A stretch of DNA of 64,000 bases, taken from positions 7,959,097-8,023,096 of the forward strand of contig OX457040.1 of the NCBI GenBank assembly GCA_949752735.1, written 5' to 3'. The position numbers and the translations under genes are program-made. The notes under the pieces were generated by a model. The model searched no databases and had not been told where the DNA came from. It saw nothing but the letters and a program-made list of their open reading frames with translations. Shown here in pieces: positions 21,031 to 31,700 of the stretch. Positions within the stretch are counted from its first letter, which is position 1. Each line of letters starts with the position of its first letter. Source of the stretch: Lumbricus terrestris. Lineage: Eukaryota; Annelida; Clitellata; Crassiclitellata; Lumbricidae.

Positions 21031-21214
21031 CATCTAGCAGTGCTTAATATATATATATAGTCACTCTATGGATGAGTTGATATGCGGAGTGAGCTCCTGT
21101 CCCCGAACAATGCCAGGGTCGTGAATCACGATGGAAAGGACAAAGCGAGGAAAGGTTGCCATGTCTAGCTTTTCCGGCCGCTGACGGTCGCCAAGTTGGA
21201 TGATCTCAGTACTG

Positions 21215-21345
21215 TTGTCTCGAAAAAATTTGTTTGGCATATTACAGCACTTTTTAAAGTGATTCTATTACTGGATGGATCCGATTTGACCAGGGTCTAT
21301 GACAACAGAGGTCGTTATACCCTGGACAGAAATTTGTTTGGCATA
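21215..21345 (-). mobile_element. Two adjacent SINE-B pieces
   Basis: A 5'-part piece (CGAAAAAATTTGTTTGGCAT, then ATTACAGCACTTT) lies at 21218-21256. A nearly complete copy follows at 21272-21345 with GGATGGATCCGATTTGACCA, then CAGGGTCTATGACAAC, then TACCCTGGACAGAAATTTG. Confidence 0.8.
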
Positions 21346-21479
21346 ATTATTTTTGCAACACTTACTAATTGAACAAATACAAAAACTTTGAACAGTTGAC
21401 GGTATACATATCACCATAGAAAAGCGTTTTTAAGGTGTCGAAAAATTCATTGCGTTTTCTATGGTTTTGCCAAATTAGA

Positions 21480-22085
21480 TTTACACAGAGTTTATCGAGT
21501 CCACGCGGAGTCGGTTAATGGACACATGGCAAGAATCTCATAGTCAGGACAGTCGCATTGGCGTCAGAGGAGCGGAAGTACTGGTAGGCATGACTGATGT
21601 CTACACACCGCTGAGTCAGCATATGGTTGAAGACGGAGAAAAATCTGGTCAGACATGTGGATAATGAAAAGTTGTTGCTCAAGAACGGAACCATGAAAGA
21701 TCGATTTTACCTTTGACCGATCGTTGCAATTGAGCTTTGCTCTGATTAGTCATGATATGGATGTATACAGTTATTCAGAAATTCGATGGATTCTTGCAGT
21801 TTATCAGAGTTGCCTCACAGCAAGGATAATCAGCGACGCCCCTCCTTCATCGAGACTTCGGGCTGGCACTTCGAGGGTGATAGCAAGAGAATATGTATTT
21901 CTATTATAGTCCCTGGTTTGACGCCTTAATTCGAATGAATTTAATGCCGGTTGTTGAGATATCTTTGAAACGATCGAATTCTATTACTAGTTTACGTGTA
22001 TATATAACGTCGTTTGATAGCGTTTTTAAGGTGTCGAAAATTATCCTAATGCTTTTCGCCATCTAGTGGCTATAAGGACCTTTCA
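21480..22085 (+). repeat. Dispersed repeat R7, copy 2
   Basis: It has the same landmarks as 20575-21030: a family H core at 21825-21880, GATAGCAAGAGAATATG, then TAGCGTTTTTAAGGTGTCGA, then CTTTTCGCCATCTAGTGGCT. Also shared with 27690-28030. Confidence 0.65.
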
Positions 22086-22371
22086 TGACATAGTTCTCAT
22101 ATACATATTAATACCCATACTAGCCCTTAGGTCCTATATCGTCAACTGAACCTCTTAAAAACATCCCAAATTAAATTTGTCCAAGCTAGTATATAGGCCT
22201 ACTTTTATGTAAAAAATATGACAACAACCTCCTTCCATATGCATTCTCATCCTACCTCAGACCAAACTTATAATTATTATCAATTTATTTGTACAGATGC
22301 TTGGAAATAATAGAACTAGGCCTACACATGTGTCTTTTAAAAAGCGAACACCAGAAAATTTTCTATTAAGT

Positions 22372-22757
22372 ATCAGGTTCAGGACTGTACTCAAGGGTAT
22401 ACGCGGGTATACGGCGTATACTCACCTCCGGGAAAAAACGACAGCGTATATTCACCTCAAAAAACGAGGGTACACGCGGGTAAACCCACCTCAGTAAGAC
22501 CAAGTGGGTACACGCAAGCAAAAATCGCGAACTACAAAGGCCAAAAATCATGAAAATAGAGCGTTTTACGCTGTTTGAAAGGTTTTCCGGGCGAAAAATC
22601 ACGAAATCAGGGCCAAAAACTTTTTTTAAAAGGTCCTCAGAAATTTCGATGATTAACAAAAAAGGTCGTCAAAATTTTTGGACCTTAAAAGTCAATTTTT
22701 TCGGCGTCAGCGTTGTAATCACCTCAAAAGTTCTGAGTAAAGCCCTGAGTTCAGGTT
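22372..22757. mobile_element. Probable hAT-like element
   Basis: The left end CAGGACTGTACTCA (22380) and the right end TGAGTAAAGCCCTG (ending 22747) are imperfect inverted repeats. ATCAGGTT (22372-22379) and TTCAGGTT (22750-22757) match at 7 of 8, with two extra bases at the right edge. The interior repeats GGGTATACGCGGG and GGGTACACGCGGG motifs. No coding sequence is supported. Confidence 0.6.
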
Positions 22758-22904
22758 CCTCTTTGTCATGGAGAAATAAACCGGAAACTATTCGTCCAGT
22801 TTAAAATCCAATTTCGTGCAACATGATTAAAATATGCAGAACAAACCGCTTTTTAAAATCTATGTTCATTGTTCATTAATTTATTTGTTAAGTTAGGGCT
22901 CTAT

Positions 22905-22981
22905 ATTTGTGAACGTTGTCAGTAACTTACTTATACATTACTCGGAGAACTATGATCGGAGCGATTAGCTTTACTGAGTTG
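22905..22981 (+). repeat. Dispersed repeat R2, copy 1, left part
   Basis: TTTGTGAACGTTGTCAGT, then TACTCGGAGAACTATGATCG, then GAGCGATTAGCTTTACTGAG is nearly identical to 31270-31345. The copy is interrupted by a retroposon and resumes at 23424. Confidence 0.8.
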
Positions 22982-23423
22982 CTGTATTTATTTAAAGTAT
23001 TTATATAGCGCCTCTTCAAGAAATCTACTCAGAGGCGCTCTCTGCGCTAACTAGCCGAAATGATGTTAAGTGTCATAACAACAAGAACATTTCATAAATT
23101 AGCAAAGTAAATCACAGTGAGCCGGAAACAGTCATCAGTGGCGATCCCTCGCAGACACGTAGAATCATCCAACGGAATCCCGTCCCCAGCCTTCAGATGG
23201 TGTGAATGTTCAGAGTCTCTAGTACAGGTTGCGTCAATAGAGTAGAGCGGCGACAGGTGACAGGGCTCGCAAACACGAAACGCTGACGAAACTGAATCTC
23301 CTCGCTGGTTGAAGATGATGCGCGCGTCCGGCCAATCGTCGGGCACAAGGTTTGCACAGTAGAAGGCATTTGTCGCTTGTCGGTTAGTAGTTTTCAACGC
23401 CACCCGAGACAACATCCGATCGA
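22982..23423 (-). mobile_element. Retroposon inserted in R2, CR1/L2-type 3' tail
   Basis: The uninterrupted R2 copy at 31262 shows that this segment is an insertion between GAGTTG and GTATAAC. On the minus strand the 3' end is GAGAGCGCCTCTGAGTAG, then TCTTGAAGAGGCGCTATATA, the hairpin tail shared with CR1/L2-like LINEs and S1 SINEs. Upstream is a 107-codon frame (23092-23415) with evenly distributed Cys, Asp and Arg residues and no motif I recognise. It could be a truncated LINE or a SINE body. Confidence 0.7.
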
Positions 23424-23790
23424 GTATAACGACAGTAGAAGTCTGACAAGTAAGATGTCATATTCTACAATAAATAGAAATGTCAGAACTGTTCGAAATA
23501 ATTTTCGGCTGACGTCAGTAGTTTCTGTTACCGTATTATAGCATCTCGTTTAAATTCTGGACACATCCGTCCACAACAACGTTATTAATGAGTATTACAG
23601 TCCTGTTCTTAGACACCACTAAAATGGGTTCACCAACGCTATATTAAACATTTGCTCCTTCCGTAATTCACGTGCCTTGGCCTTAGCCGCTTCCATTACT
23701 ACTGCTACATCGATTGCCATTATTAGCACTACTAATCCTACTACTGCTATACCGCGACTTTCACAACTACAACTACTGCTGGGGGAGGTA
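23424..23790 (+). repeat. Dispersed repeat R2, copy 1, right part
   Basis: ATAAATAGAAATGTCAGAAC, then TGTTCGAAATAATTTT, then CATTTGCTCCTTCCGTAATT, then TTTCACAACTACAACTACTG match 31365-31700. ACT triplets near the end resemble the seed of the arrays at 14.4 and 32.0 kb. Confidence 0.82.
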
Positions 23791-23879
23791 TTGACAAAGT
23801 TTCCAATGTATTAGGACGTCTAAAGTCGCCCTTCTTTTCCAGGCATGGAATTGGCAATATATTTTTCATCGATGGCACT

Positions 23880-24470
23880 TTGAGTGCATGGTGACGGCGT
23901 ATTGGCGAATTTGAAAAACATGTTCAAGGATTTGACAGTATTCACAGTTTGGTTTTTGTTCGATAGTGCAGCGGTTAGCGTGCTGGACTTTCACTCGAAG
24001 TTCACGGTTCAACATGGTCGGAGTTTATCAGGGGCTAAGGGGGGGGGACCATGCCCCCCAAGAAGCCCCATAGTCATGCTTTTTTACCGTGTAAATTGTC
24101 TATTTTTTCGGGCTTGGCCCCCCCCAAAGACTTCCAACTGAAGACTAAAAAAGTCAGAAACTTTTCGGCCGGGAAATACATAGTAACATAGTAAGTTTCT
24201 AAGTTTCTTGAGATTTGAACTTGACAACCAAAAAAAAGGTCATCAACTTTTTTCCCGCGCTTTCTGGACCAAGTTTTTAGCCCCCCCCCCCAAACGAAAA
24301 CCAAACTCCGCCCATGCGGTTCAAGCTCCTGTGGGGCAGAAGTTTGATTCAAGATTGCTGCTCTGTACGACCAAGCCAACTCGGCTAAAATGATTACACT
24401 GACCGTACACTGACGGTGGGGAGATGAGATGGCGAAAGATAGGACTGGATACTCGCTCTCACATGCATAC
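23880..24470 (+). mobile_element. tRNA-like SINE T2, split by a hAT-like MITE
   Basis: GTGCAGCGGTTAGCGTGCTG resembles box A. Box B is interrupted: ACGGTTCAA lies at 24004-24012, and CGGTTCAAGCTCCTGTG resumes at 24317. The upstream part (ATTTGACAGTATTCACAGTT) matches 44090-44165, a second diverged copy. Without the MITE the two halves form a tRNA-like head. Confidence 0.65.
24005..24324 (+). mobile_element. hAT-like MITE, GGGCGGAGTTT family, copy 2
   Basis: The element spans 24013-24316 (304 bp) with ends CATGGTCGGAGTTTATCAGG and ACCAAACTCCGCCCATG. The 8-bp duplication CGGTTCAA is perfect (24005-24012 and 24317-24324). Opposed G- and C-runs lie near the ends. The insertion point is box B of a tRNA-derived SINE. 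Confidence 0.93.
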
Positions 24471-24597
24471 ATGTAGGTCTGCCGAGGTTAAGAAAGTGAA
24501 GGCTGGCTTACGGGACTCTTCTTCGTTTTCTTTCGATGTCAAGAATAGGTCGCTGACATCACCAGAGCTAATTTATAAAAGGTAATTGCTGTTCGCA

Positions 24598-24695
24598 AAC
24601 TCCGCCACTGGTTGCACGCTGCCAGTGCTAGTCCCAAGCCTGGATAAAGGAGGAGGGCGTCCCTAATGGTCTTTGTTACCACACAGTGACGTTAA
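24598..24695 (-). repeat. Family H copy
   Basis: TTGCACGCTGCCAGTGCTAG, then TCCCAAGCCTGGATAAAGGA, then GGAGGGCGTCCCTAATGG is the reverse of the family H core at 51085-51130. Confidence 0.65.
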
Positions 24696-24701
24696 ACTGC
24701 A

Positions 24702-24702
24702 A

Positions 24703-24735
<33 letters not shown>
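24702..24735. repeat. (AC)n microsatellite
   Basis: About 17 AC units. Confidence 0.95.
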
Positions 24736-24737
<2 letters not shown>

Positions 24738-24739
24738 TT

Positions 24740-24830
24740 GATGGATCCAAAGTTTAACAACAGCCTATATGACAACAAAAACCGTTGCCATCAACAGAAA
24801 TAATTTATGTTTGGCGCATCACAACTCAAT
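24740..24830 (-). mobile_element. SINE-B type II copy
   Basis: GATTGATGGATCCAAAGTTT, then AACAACAGCCTATATGACAA, then CCGTTGCCATCAACAG, then GTTTGGCGCATCACAAC fits the type II layout seen at 46321-46400. Confidence 0.65.
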
Positions 24831-24919
24831 GAGCTCGTGTTGTAGTTTGTTTCTTTATGGAAAGAAGTTCAGCGTCATCATATGACATCATGGGCCGTTG
24901 TCCCCAGTACAGATAATGT

Positions 24920-25745
24920 ACAGTTGAAGTATAGGCCTACACAGCGAGCTGTTCGAATTATATGCAATGCACCTTTTAGAGCCCACACACAACCATTATT
25001 CAGTGATTTGAAAATTCTGCCTTTTGACTACATTAATAAACTACAAATTGGAGTATTTATGTATAAACTTCACAGAAATCTAATCATAACAAGCTTCAAC
25101 CACTGGTTTTGTAAAAATTCAGACGTTCATGGACATTATACACGATCTGTAAATAGATACCACCAAAGAAGTGTTCGTACCACTACTGGACTGCATAGTA
25201 TTAGAATATGTGGACCGTCGATGTGGAATTCTCTACCTATTGATCTTACTTGTATAACTACAATGTACCAATTCAAATACAAATTGAAATTATTTCTTTT
25301 GGATACTATTGCATAATTGCACAAAATGGTTTTGTTTTGAAGTGCACTACCTACACGTGCACTGTTGTATTCTCTTAACTGTTGTGTTTTTAGTTTTTTT
25401 TAGCTTAGTTTAGTTTAGTTTAGTCTGTTTGTTATTTTGTTTTCCCCACTTGTTTAAGTTGCATAACTTACATTCAATGCATTTCGATAAACTTGTAAAA
25501 TGGAAGAGATTGTTTTACACCTTGATCATATACAACTGTCTATACACATATACTGTTATGCAGAAAGTTGATGATAGATTGATTCTTCGTGTAATTAGGG
25601 CAACCCTGTTAGCGGAACTTTACGTTCCTTTGGGCTTAACCCTTTGACATCTATGCATGTGACATTTTCAACTACTGTTTGTTTGTGCTATACTGTATGT
25701 ATACATATACATGATGATCAATAAAGTATATTGATTGATTGATTG
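24920..25745 (+). pseudogene. 5'-truncated LINE, C-terminal region and 3' UTR
   Basis: The open frame to 25316 reads RAVRIICNAPFRAHT, then PLFSDLKILPFDYINKLQ, then TGLHSIRICGPSMWNSLP, then FKYKLKLFLL. This is the conserved segment after the polymerase domain of jockey/CR1-type LINEs (LF--LKILP, GP--WNSLP, FK--LK-FLL). Upstream sequence follows the SINE-B/R repeat (compare 28890-28970) up to about 24920, marking the truncation point. The 3' UTR is AT-rich and ends in AATAAAGTATATTGATTG, a (TTGA)n tail. The catalytic core is missing, so it is non-autonomous. Confidence 0.8.
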
Positions 25746-26157
25746 AATTCATTGAGTCCGATATGCACCAGAACTAACAAGTGCACACACAAACAAGGAC
25801 ATCTAAACGGTTCTTTCAAATGTCGCTATTATTCATCGTTCAGCAGCATATAAAATTGCGACCTTTTGTGACCTCTTAATCCTAGGCATCCCAAGTGTAA
25901 CCAAATTGTATTATTTTCACAGACTAAAGTGATTATATTATTGCTCTGATTATTGCATAGTATTAACGAACAGAACATATCGGTTTGTGTAAGACAACTG
26001 AGTAGCAGTTTGCGAGTCGCAGAGTATTATAATACAGTTGTAATACATTTTAAAGGTGTCTAATATTGGTCCAAATTTCACTTACACTCATCCAGCGTTT
26101 AACTCAATAAACACTGTTATCATCCAATTTGACACTAGCCTGCAACTGACAAAATTA

Positions 26158-26161
26158 AACA

Positions 26162-26216
<55 letters not shown>

Positions 26217-26240
26217 CAACCAATGAATCAATCAATTAGA
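26158..26240. repeat. (AATC)n microsatellite
   Basis: About 13 AATC units with a short imperfect extension. It adjoins a minus-strand retroposon 3' tail and is probably that tail, expanded. Confidence 0.93.
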
Positions 26241-26835
26241 ATTTATTAATTCATATAGCGCCCTTTCAAGATGCCTACTCAGAGGCGCTCCTTTATTTCA
26301 GTCATCAATATCATTGGGCTCAATGCCCGTAGGAGTCCGACGCCACTTTCTGTCTGAATCTGTCTCGCGTCATGCTGCCCAGCTTGAACATGTCCGGTCA
26401 GCAGGTCTACTCCATACCATTAACATCTTGGAGCAGCTAGACCACCTTGTCTGATTGAAAAGAATATTGGGAGAGAGGCATGAAGGACAACCTGCATGGG
26501 TCAATGCCCGTATGTGTCCCACGCTCTCTCCTCCGACTCTCTCCAACGGTCTGTCCTGATCGGCCTGTGCATGTCAGCTCCACATCATGACACCTTGAAG
26601 CATAATTATGGGTCGCTATGCCACTTGTGCCGTGGTTTTTGCGGATTTCAATGGTCTTGGTATTTTACTGCCAGAGTATCGCCACCCATCTGACAAACCT
26701 TCCTCCTTTAGTCCGGGCTTTGAACCGGCACAGGGAAGTTGTTGGTTCCCTGTGGCGGAGGATGGATGCAGTTTAACGTCGTGCCCAGGACGACTCCTTT
26801 ATTTACTCGGCGCTAAATATAGCAACCTTTGCCAC
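26241..26835 (-). mobile_element. Retroposon R6, copy 1
   Basis: On the minus strand the body ends CGGGCATTGAGCCCAATGAT, followed by the hairpin tail GGAGCGCCTCTGAGTAG and AAAGGGCGCTATATGAA, then a simple-repeat tail. The body (about 540 bp) is the reverse complement of 52435-52935. Two related half-units are visible: one around GGCATTGAGCCC and one around GGCATTGACCC. No reading frame is conserved, and the family was not recognised. Confidence 0.75.
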
Positions 26836-27344
26836 CGCCATTCTTAATTTGCTGTGTCTTCTCCATCGTAGTCAACGACCTTGGCGTTGTTCTGTGTCAG
26901 ATGCTCACTTTCGCTACGCACAATCACTCGCTCAGACTTGACTGTTGTTATCAACAGCGACAACTACGCACTGTTGCTCGTCGCGTTCTTGAACTGGCTC
27001 TGTTACCATTGTTCATGTTTCGTTACCAGCAGACTTTATTACTGCCGCTTTCAGTAAGGTATTCTTCAAGGCAAATTATATTTTATATCAACACGATGGA
27101 TGGACCCAGACTACACAGTTGTTCGAAGCTATATTACTTAGTTTCAGATTGATAAGCCTAATTGATGCCCGCTTCGAGATTGCTTGGATAGCGTAAAACT
27201 CTCGCAAGTATTCAATGGTTGGCCTACATTAATGTAGCGCTTCGTTTAGATCAGCGACGCCCCACACGAGCGCTTCTATTTTGCGCAATAAAATGAGTTG
27301 AGTCCGATTAATTAAATTTAGTTGATGAGTGGTTGTTGTCAGCA

Positions 27345-27540
27345 ATGATGACGACTACGATAATTATAGCTATGGAAACGACAACGACAACGACGACGAT
27401 GATGGTGTTGATGACGATGACGATGACGACGACGACGATGATGATGATGACGATGATGATGACGATGATGATGATGATGATGATGATTATTATTATTATT
27501 ATGACGATGATAATGATGATGATAATGATGATGATTTTTA
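27345..27540. repeat. (GAC/GAT)n trinucleotide array
   Basis: Imperfect GAC/GAT triplets. The poly-Asp and poly-Met/Thr frames are compositional. Confidence 0.95.
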
Positions 27541-27689
27541 AGACTTTTCGCGTAGGGAGGGGGCGTGTGAAGTCAACAGCCTTTGATAGTTAGAAATGTC
27601 TTTAATGCGGATACGGTTTGACGATATCCAGTCCAACAAGGTCTTCACGCTGTTCATAGCCTGTGCAATCGCCATGACGTCAGAAGCGC

Positions 27690-28030
27690 GGCAGTACTGG
27701 TCTGGATGATTGTTGTCTACACACAGATGAGACACCATAAGAGTGCAGGCGATATTAGAGGAATAGAAAATGAAGAGAAGGGGCCAAATACGGACCCTGA
27801 GAAATCGCTCCTATCTTTGATCGATCTTAAAATTGAATTTGTCTTTGCATCTAGAAAAAGAGTGTTGTAATACCTTGAATCTCAAAAGACAGAGGTGGTT
27901 ACGTAGAACTACAAATGTTACGAAGAACGGTTGACGAATTTATTATAGCATCTTCAGAAGACGTTTTTAAGGTGTCGAAAGATGATTGCATACTCTAGCC
28001 TTTTTACGCCATCGAACACTTTAACGACGG
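27690..28030 (+). repeat. Dispersed repeat R7, copy 3
   Basis: TGGATGATTGTTGTCTACAC, then AAAATGAAGAGA, then TTTAAGGTGTCGAAAGATGA, then TTTTTACGCCATCGAACACT match 20600-21030 and 21590-22080. Confidence 0.65.
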
Positions 28031-28079
28031 CGTAATATAATATCAATGGCCGTTCGTGTTCCATAGAAATTTTTGCGAA

Positions 28080-28430
28080 TATTCCCTGCAGTAAGTCCCG
28101 CTAGGTCTTGCTCCAAACTTACCTATTTGATCTTTGTCCACCTGTGTCGGGTACTCGGACTTGTCGATCCCTACGCTCGGTTGGTAGGGAAGGACTCTCA
28201 GTCTCGTTTGCTCCTACCTACTTCATGCAAAGTCATGCTTTTTCTGTGGTTGCAAGGCGGCATGGAATGGCCTCCCTCTTGAGCTATGCCTGTTCACTAG
28301 ATCACTCTCTGACTCATTCCATAAGCACTTGGAAAGTGTTCTTTTTTGGCTGTGCTGGAGTTGGGAGCAAATATGAGTAGTTTCCTGGAAGAGGTGCTAT
28401 ATAAATACTTGACTGAATGAATATATCTGG
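28080..28430 (+). pseudogene. L2-like LINE 3' fragment
   Basis: One frame (28108-28377) reads CRSLRSVGREGLSVSFAPTY, then FMQSHAFSVVARRHGMASLL, then STWKVFFFGCAGVGS. This is the L2/CR1-group signature LRSVGR-GLSV-FA-T--MQS-AFSVV, then the K-FFFG-AGVGS end. After the stop, GGTGCTATATAAATACTTGA, then CTGAATGAATATA, gives the typical tail with TGAA units. The polymerase core is absent (5' truncation). Confidence 0.82.
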
Positions 28431-28789
28431 ACGTTCACACCGAAATCAGCATTAAGTCGATAATTACGCATAAGAGATAGGCTATTAGGGAAATAGTATA
28501 TGTTTGTGATTTTTTATCTTTGTGCAGAATTTAATAATACAAAAAATTAAAATTGAAAAATTTAAACGCAAGTTTTAGAGCTAATTTAATGCTCCTGATA
28601 TGTAAATTAGTTTCTTTCAATTAAGTTAATTTGTTAATTAATTAGTTTAATTGTATCACTTTTTCCTTATATCTCCTGTTGGAATAAAGCTAGAGCAATA
28701 ATTCTTGTGTCATTTTTAAAACCCGAGACAAGGCCTTTAAAATGGTGTATCAAACTCAATATCTTGGACAATCACCTTAATGCTGGTTT

Positions 28790-28985
28790 TGGTGTGTGGC
28801 GCCCCATATATAAAAATCAATCAAGAGTTAAACGACAGCAAAACTGTTGCGGTCGAGAAATCTTTCTTGGCATATTACAGATCAGTGAATTTGATTTGTA
28901 GTTTCTTTGATCTTTCAAAAAAGTTCAACGTCATCATACGACATAACAGATCGTTGACAGCTGCAGTACAAAATTAGGCACAAAA
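28790..28985 (-). mobile_element. SINE-B type II relic and flank
   Basis: GAGTTAAACGACAGCAAAAC, then TGTTGCGGTCGAGAAATC, then TTTCTTGGCATATTACAG resembles type II SINE-B without the (GGAT)n end. The flank AGTTCAACGTCATCATACGA is shared with 24868-24890. Confidence 0.5.
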
Positions 28986-29044
28986 TTAGGATATAATTAT
29001 TATTCAAAGCCAACCTTTATGATCCAAAATAGTGTCCGCTTTAT

Positions 29045-29285
29045 GAAGATTATATAACTTCGACTAGAAGCGTTTGAAAGGTGTGCAATATGATCAACTT
29101 ATTATAGACTATAATATTAAAACGACATCCTATAATAGCACCAGTAACTGAGGTCGATGACGTTCACCAGTTGAGACCTCATTTTAAAGCAACAATTAGC
29201 CACTGGTTACCTTCAGGTTTGCTTAGCATTGCATCTTTGAGTTCAAATCTTCCATATGTCTGGCTAATTAAGGTTTGGATTAGAT
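29045..29285 (+). repeat. Dispersed repeat R1, copy 1
   Basis: It is nearly collinear with 60760-61005: TATATAACTTCGACTAGAAG, then AGGTGTGCAATATGA, then CACCAGTAACTGAGGTCGAT, then TTCAGGTTTGCTTAGCATTG, then GGTTTGGATTAGAT. It stops abruptly at 29285, where a hAT-like end begins. Confidence 0.85.
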
Positions 29286-29350
29286 CAGCGGTTCCCAACC
29301 CGCGGCCCGGGGTCCAAAAGTGGCCCGCCTGGCCTACAAAAATGGCCCGC
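29286..29350 (+). mobile_element. Left end of a GGCCCG-rich hAT-like repeat
   Basis: CAGCGGTTCCCAACCCGCGG, then CCCGGGGTCCAAAAGTGGCC, begins exactly where R1 homology stops (compare 60995-61005). CAG(T/C)GGTTCCCAACC is a common animal hAT terminus. Its matching right end could not be assigned with certainty; the end at 30574 belongs to a related family and lacks a convincing duplication. Confidence 0.55.
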
Positions 29351-29583
29351 AGCATCTCAATGAATTAAGAAAAATATATGTAAAAATTGACAATTTGGAC
29401 ATGATAGAATATATAACTCTTTTCTATTACAAATTATTTTATTTGGATGTTAATAAACCGCATCTTCATAAATTCAACCTTACGTGTTCGTGGCTGTGAT
29501 TTGTTTAGAGTCTACAATCCGCTTTATGAAATTTATAGGACTTCGGCTAGAAGCGTTCTAAAGGTACGCAATATTATCACCTT

Positions 29584-29690
29584 GCATGGATGGATCCGAT
29601 TTGACTAGGGTCTATGACAACAGAGGCCGTTACCCTGGAGATAAATTTGCTCGGCATAATTATTACAGCACTTAAGAGCTTTTTTCGATT
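29584..29690 (-). mobile_element. SINE-B copy
   Basis: GCATGGATGGATCCGATTTG, then ACTAGGGTCTATGACAACAG, then AGGCCGTTACCCTGGA, then TTGCTCGGCATAATTATTAC. The stem halves TAGGGT and ACCCTG still pair over most of their length. Confidence 0.85.
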
Positions 29691-29754
29691 TTATAGTCAA
29701 AAACAGAGCTTGGCTAAAAAAATTCAACAGCAGGTTTTAAATGCTCATTGTCAA

Positions 29755-30574
29755 AACACAAGAAATATTGAAGGTTGCCACATGTTACAGAAAAGACTTC
29801 GCGGGCAACATGATGATGATATTTGTTTAATTCAAAGTATGATAAATCCAGGTGACAAACCGCACCAGGTTACAGGTCGGAAATGTAAAAAAAATAATAC
29901 ACAGAAGTAATAATAAACTTTAGTAATAATGATGTAATAAAGTTGCGGCAGCTGGCACACAAAGTCATGTTGTTGATGTTTAAAAAAGACAGTTGATGTT
30001 GAATAACTGTCATTGAATCAGGATTAGCCGAAAATTGTCAGTGAGCTATTAGGAGCTACTATGTGGGCGCTACCGACGCTCGCTTCACGATGGTATGTGT
30101 TCGAAGAATCGCCAGTTCATTGGTAGCCTAGGTTTAGCCGTTGCTACAAAGTCTATCCATTCGAAGTATAAAGTATCCGGAAAACTGTATTCGTGACTCA
30201 ACAGAATTGTTGATAGAGTCTTTATAGTCCATTTCTGAGGGCTTGCGGGAGAAGTGCGTGGAAACACGGATCCAGACAATTCGCTTTTAGTTCTAACGAA
30301 CCAGGCAACCACGTGATTTGAGGACAGCAGCCATGCGGAGATGATAGTAGATGGTATTAAAACGTCGTAAAAAAGATTATTCCACGCGAATGTCCAGGCA
30401 AACATCACAGAAGTAGACTCGGACGCTTAATACTCTCAAATAGACGAGACATTTGCAATCACACAGCTACAACCCAAATAACAAAATCCAAAAATCTAAA
30501 TAAACCGACACATTCTCTCCGAGCGAAAATCGGCGTTGAGGCCCATGGCACGGGCCGCGTATTTGAGACCCTTG
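29755..30574 (-). mobile_element. GGCCCG-type hAT-like repeat pieces
   Basis: AAGACTTCGCGGGCAAC near 29790 is the same sequence as that at 48895-48930. GGCACGGGCCGCGTATTTGA, then GACCCTTG, ending at 30574, is the complement of a CAAGGGTCTCAAATACGCGG terminus. A 107-codon minus frame (30085-30408) between them has no motif I recognise. No target duplication was found. Confidence 0.4.
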
Positions 30575-31174
30575 GGCTAGAGAACTGACAGAGTTGGACA
30601 GTCAGATCTGTGATCGCTTCTTGAGAGAATCTAAGAAAACATTATGTTTTTACATGTTCTGAACAATAAAAGTCAAAAGTGCAGAAAATGTAGACACCTT
30701 TATTAAGGGCAATAATTGTCCTATTTACACTCCCTATGTACCTCATCAATTTATTATTATTGAGAGAAAATTGCTCTAAACAAATCACAGCAACGAACAC
30801 ATAAGGTTAAATTTATGAAGGTCCCAGGTCAACCGAAAGACCAGCATCTAAAACTATAAAGGCGAAACTTTTCCAATGTTTGCGAACAATTTTCTTCTTT
30901 TCCACCCGACCGATTTTTCCCAATATTTACAAAAATACTTTTTAGGACCCATTAACAAACATAGGGGGGTTCGCGATCCAAAAATCTTACCTTTGCCGAA
31001 TTTTAAACATTTAATTTTTAATAATCCGACGAAAGCTAATATAATGCAGTATTTAAGATTGGTCGCCGGATCGCTTTCAAAGATCCCATAGATTTATGAC
31101 GTCATCATTTCTTTACTTTGCTTTAGGCGGCCGAAGGTGGGGTGAGAAAGGCTAAGTGGGAAAGGGGTCAGCGT

Positions 31175-31232
31175 GGCTATGGACCAAATATCGAAATTTC
31201 CCGGGCAACGCCGGGTAATTCAGCTAGTAATT
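31175..31232 (-). mobile_element. End of dispersed CCGGGCAACG repeat
   Basis: AAATTTCCCGGGCAACGCCG, then GGTAATTCAGCTAGTA is the exact reverse-orientation counterpart of the 17840 end. The upstream body includes GTGAGAAAGGCTAAGTGGGA. Confidence 0.55.
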
Positions 31233-31261
31233 TATATAAGAAAGTCGAAAGACGCTACTCT

Positions 31262-31700
31262 CCCAGTATTTGTGAACGTTGTCAGTTACTGACATGTGCG
31301 TTACTCGGAGAACTATGATCGGAGCGATTAGCTTTACTGAGTTGTATAACCACAGTAGAAGGCTAACAAGTAAGATGTCATATTCTGCAATAAATAGAAA
31401 TGTCAGAACTGTTCGAAATAATTTTGGCCGACGTCAGTAGCTTCTGTTACCATAAGATGTCGTTTAAATTCAGGATCCATCGGTTCCCGACACTACTATA
31501 ATGAGAATGACAGTCCTGCTCGTATAGATACCACTAAAATGGTGTAACCAAAACTATATTAAACATTTGCTCATTCCGTAATTAATGCGCCCAGACTAGC
31601 GCCACTTATATTACTACTGCTACATCGACTGACGCTACTATTATTAGTACTACTAGTCTTACCATTGCTACCGCAACTTTCACAACTACAACTACTAATG
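31262..31700 (+). repeat. Dispersed repeat R2, copy 2 (uninterrupted)
   Basis: It spans the site occupied by a retroposon in copy 1. The junction ACTGAGTTGTATAACCACAG is intact, so this copy serves as the empty-site reference for 22982-23423. It ends in ACAACTACAACTACTAATG. Confidence 0.85.

Noticed and set aside
25390..25425. Telomere-like TTTAG repeats
   Set aside because: Only about four imperfect units inside a LINE 3' UTR.
29286..30574. Single hAT element with both ends at 29286 and 30574
   Set aside because: The termini differ in sequence, and the flanking 8-mers (GATTAGAT and GGCTAGAG) match only 5 of 8. More likely two related fragments.
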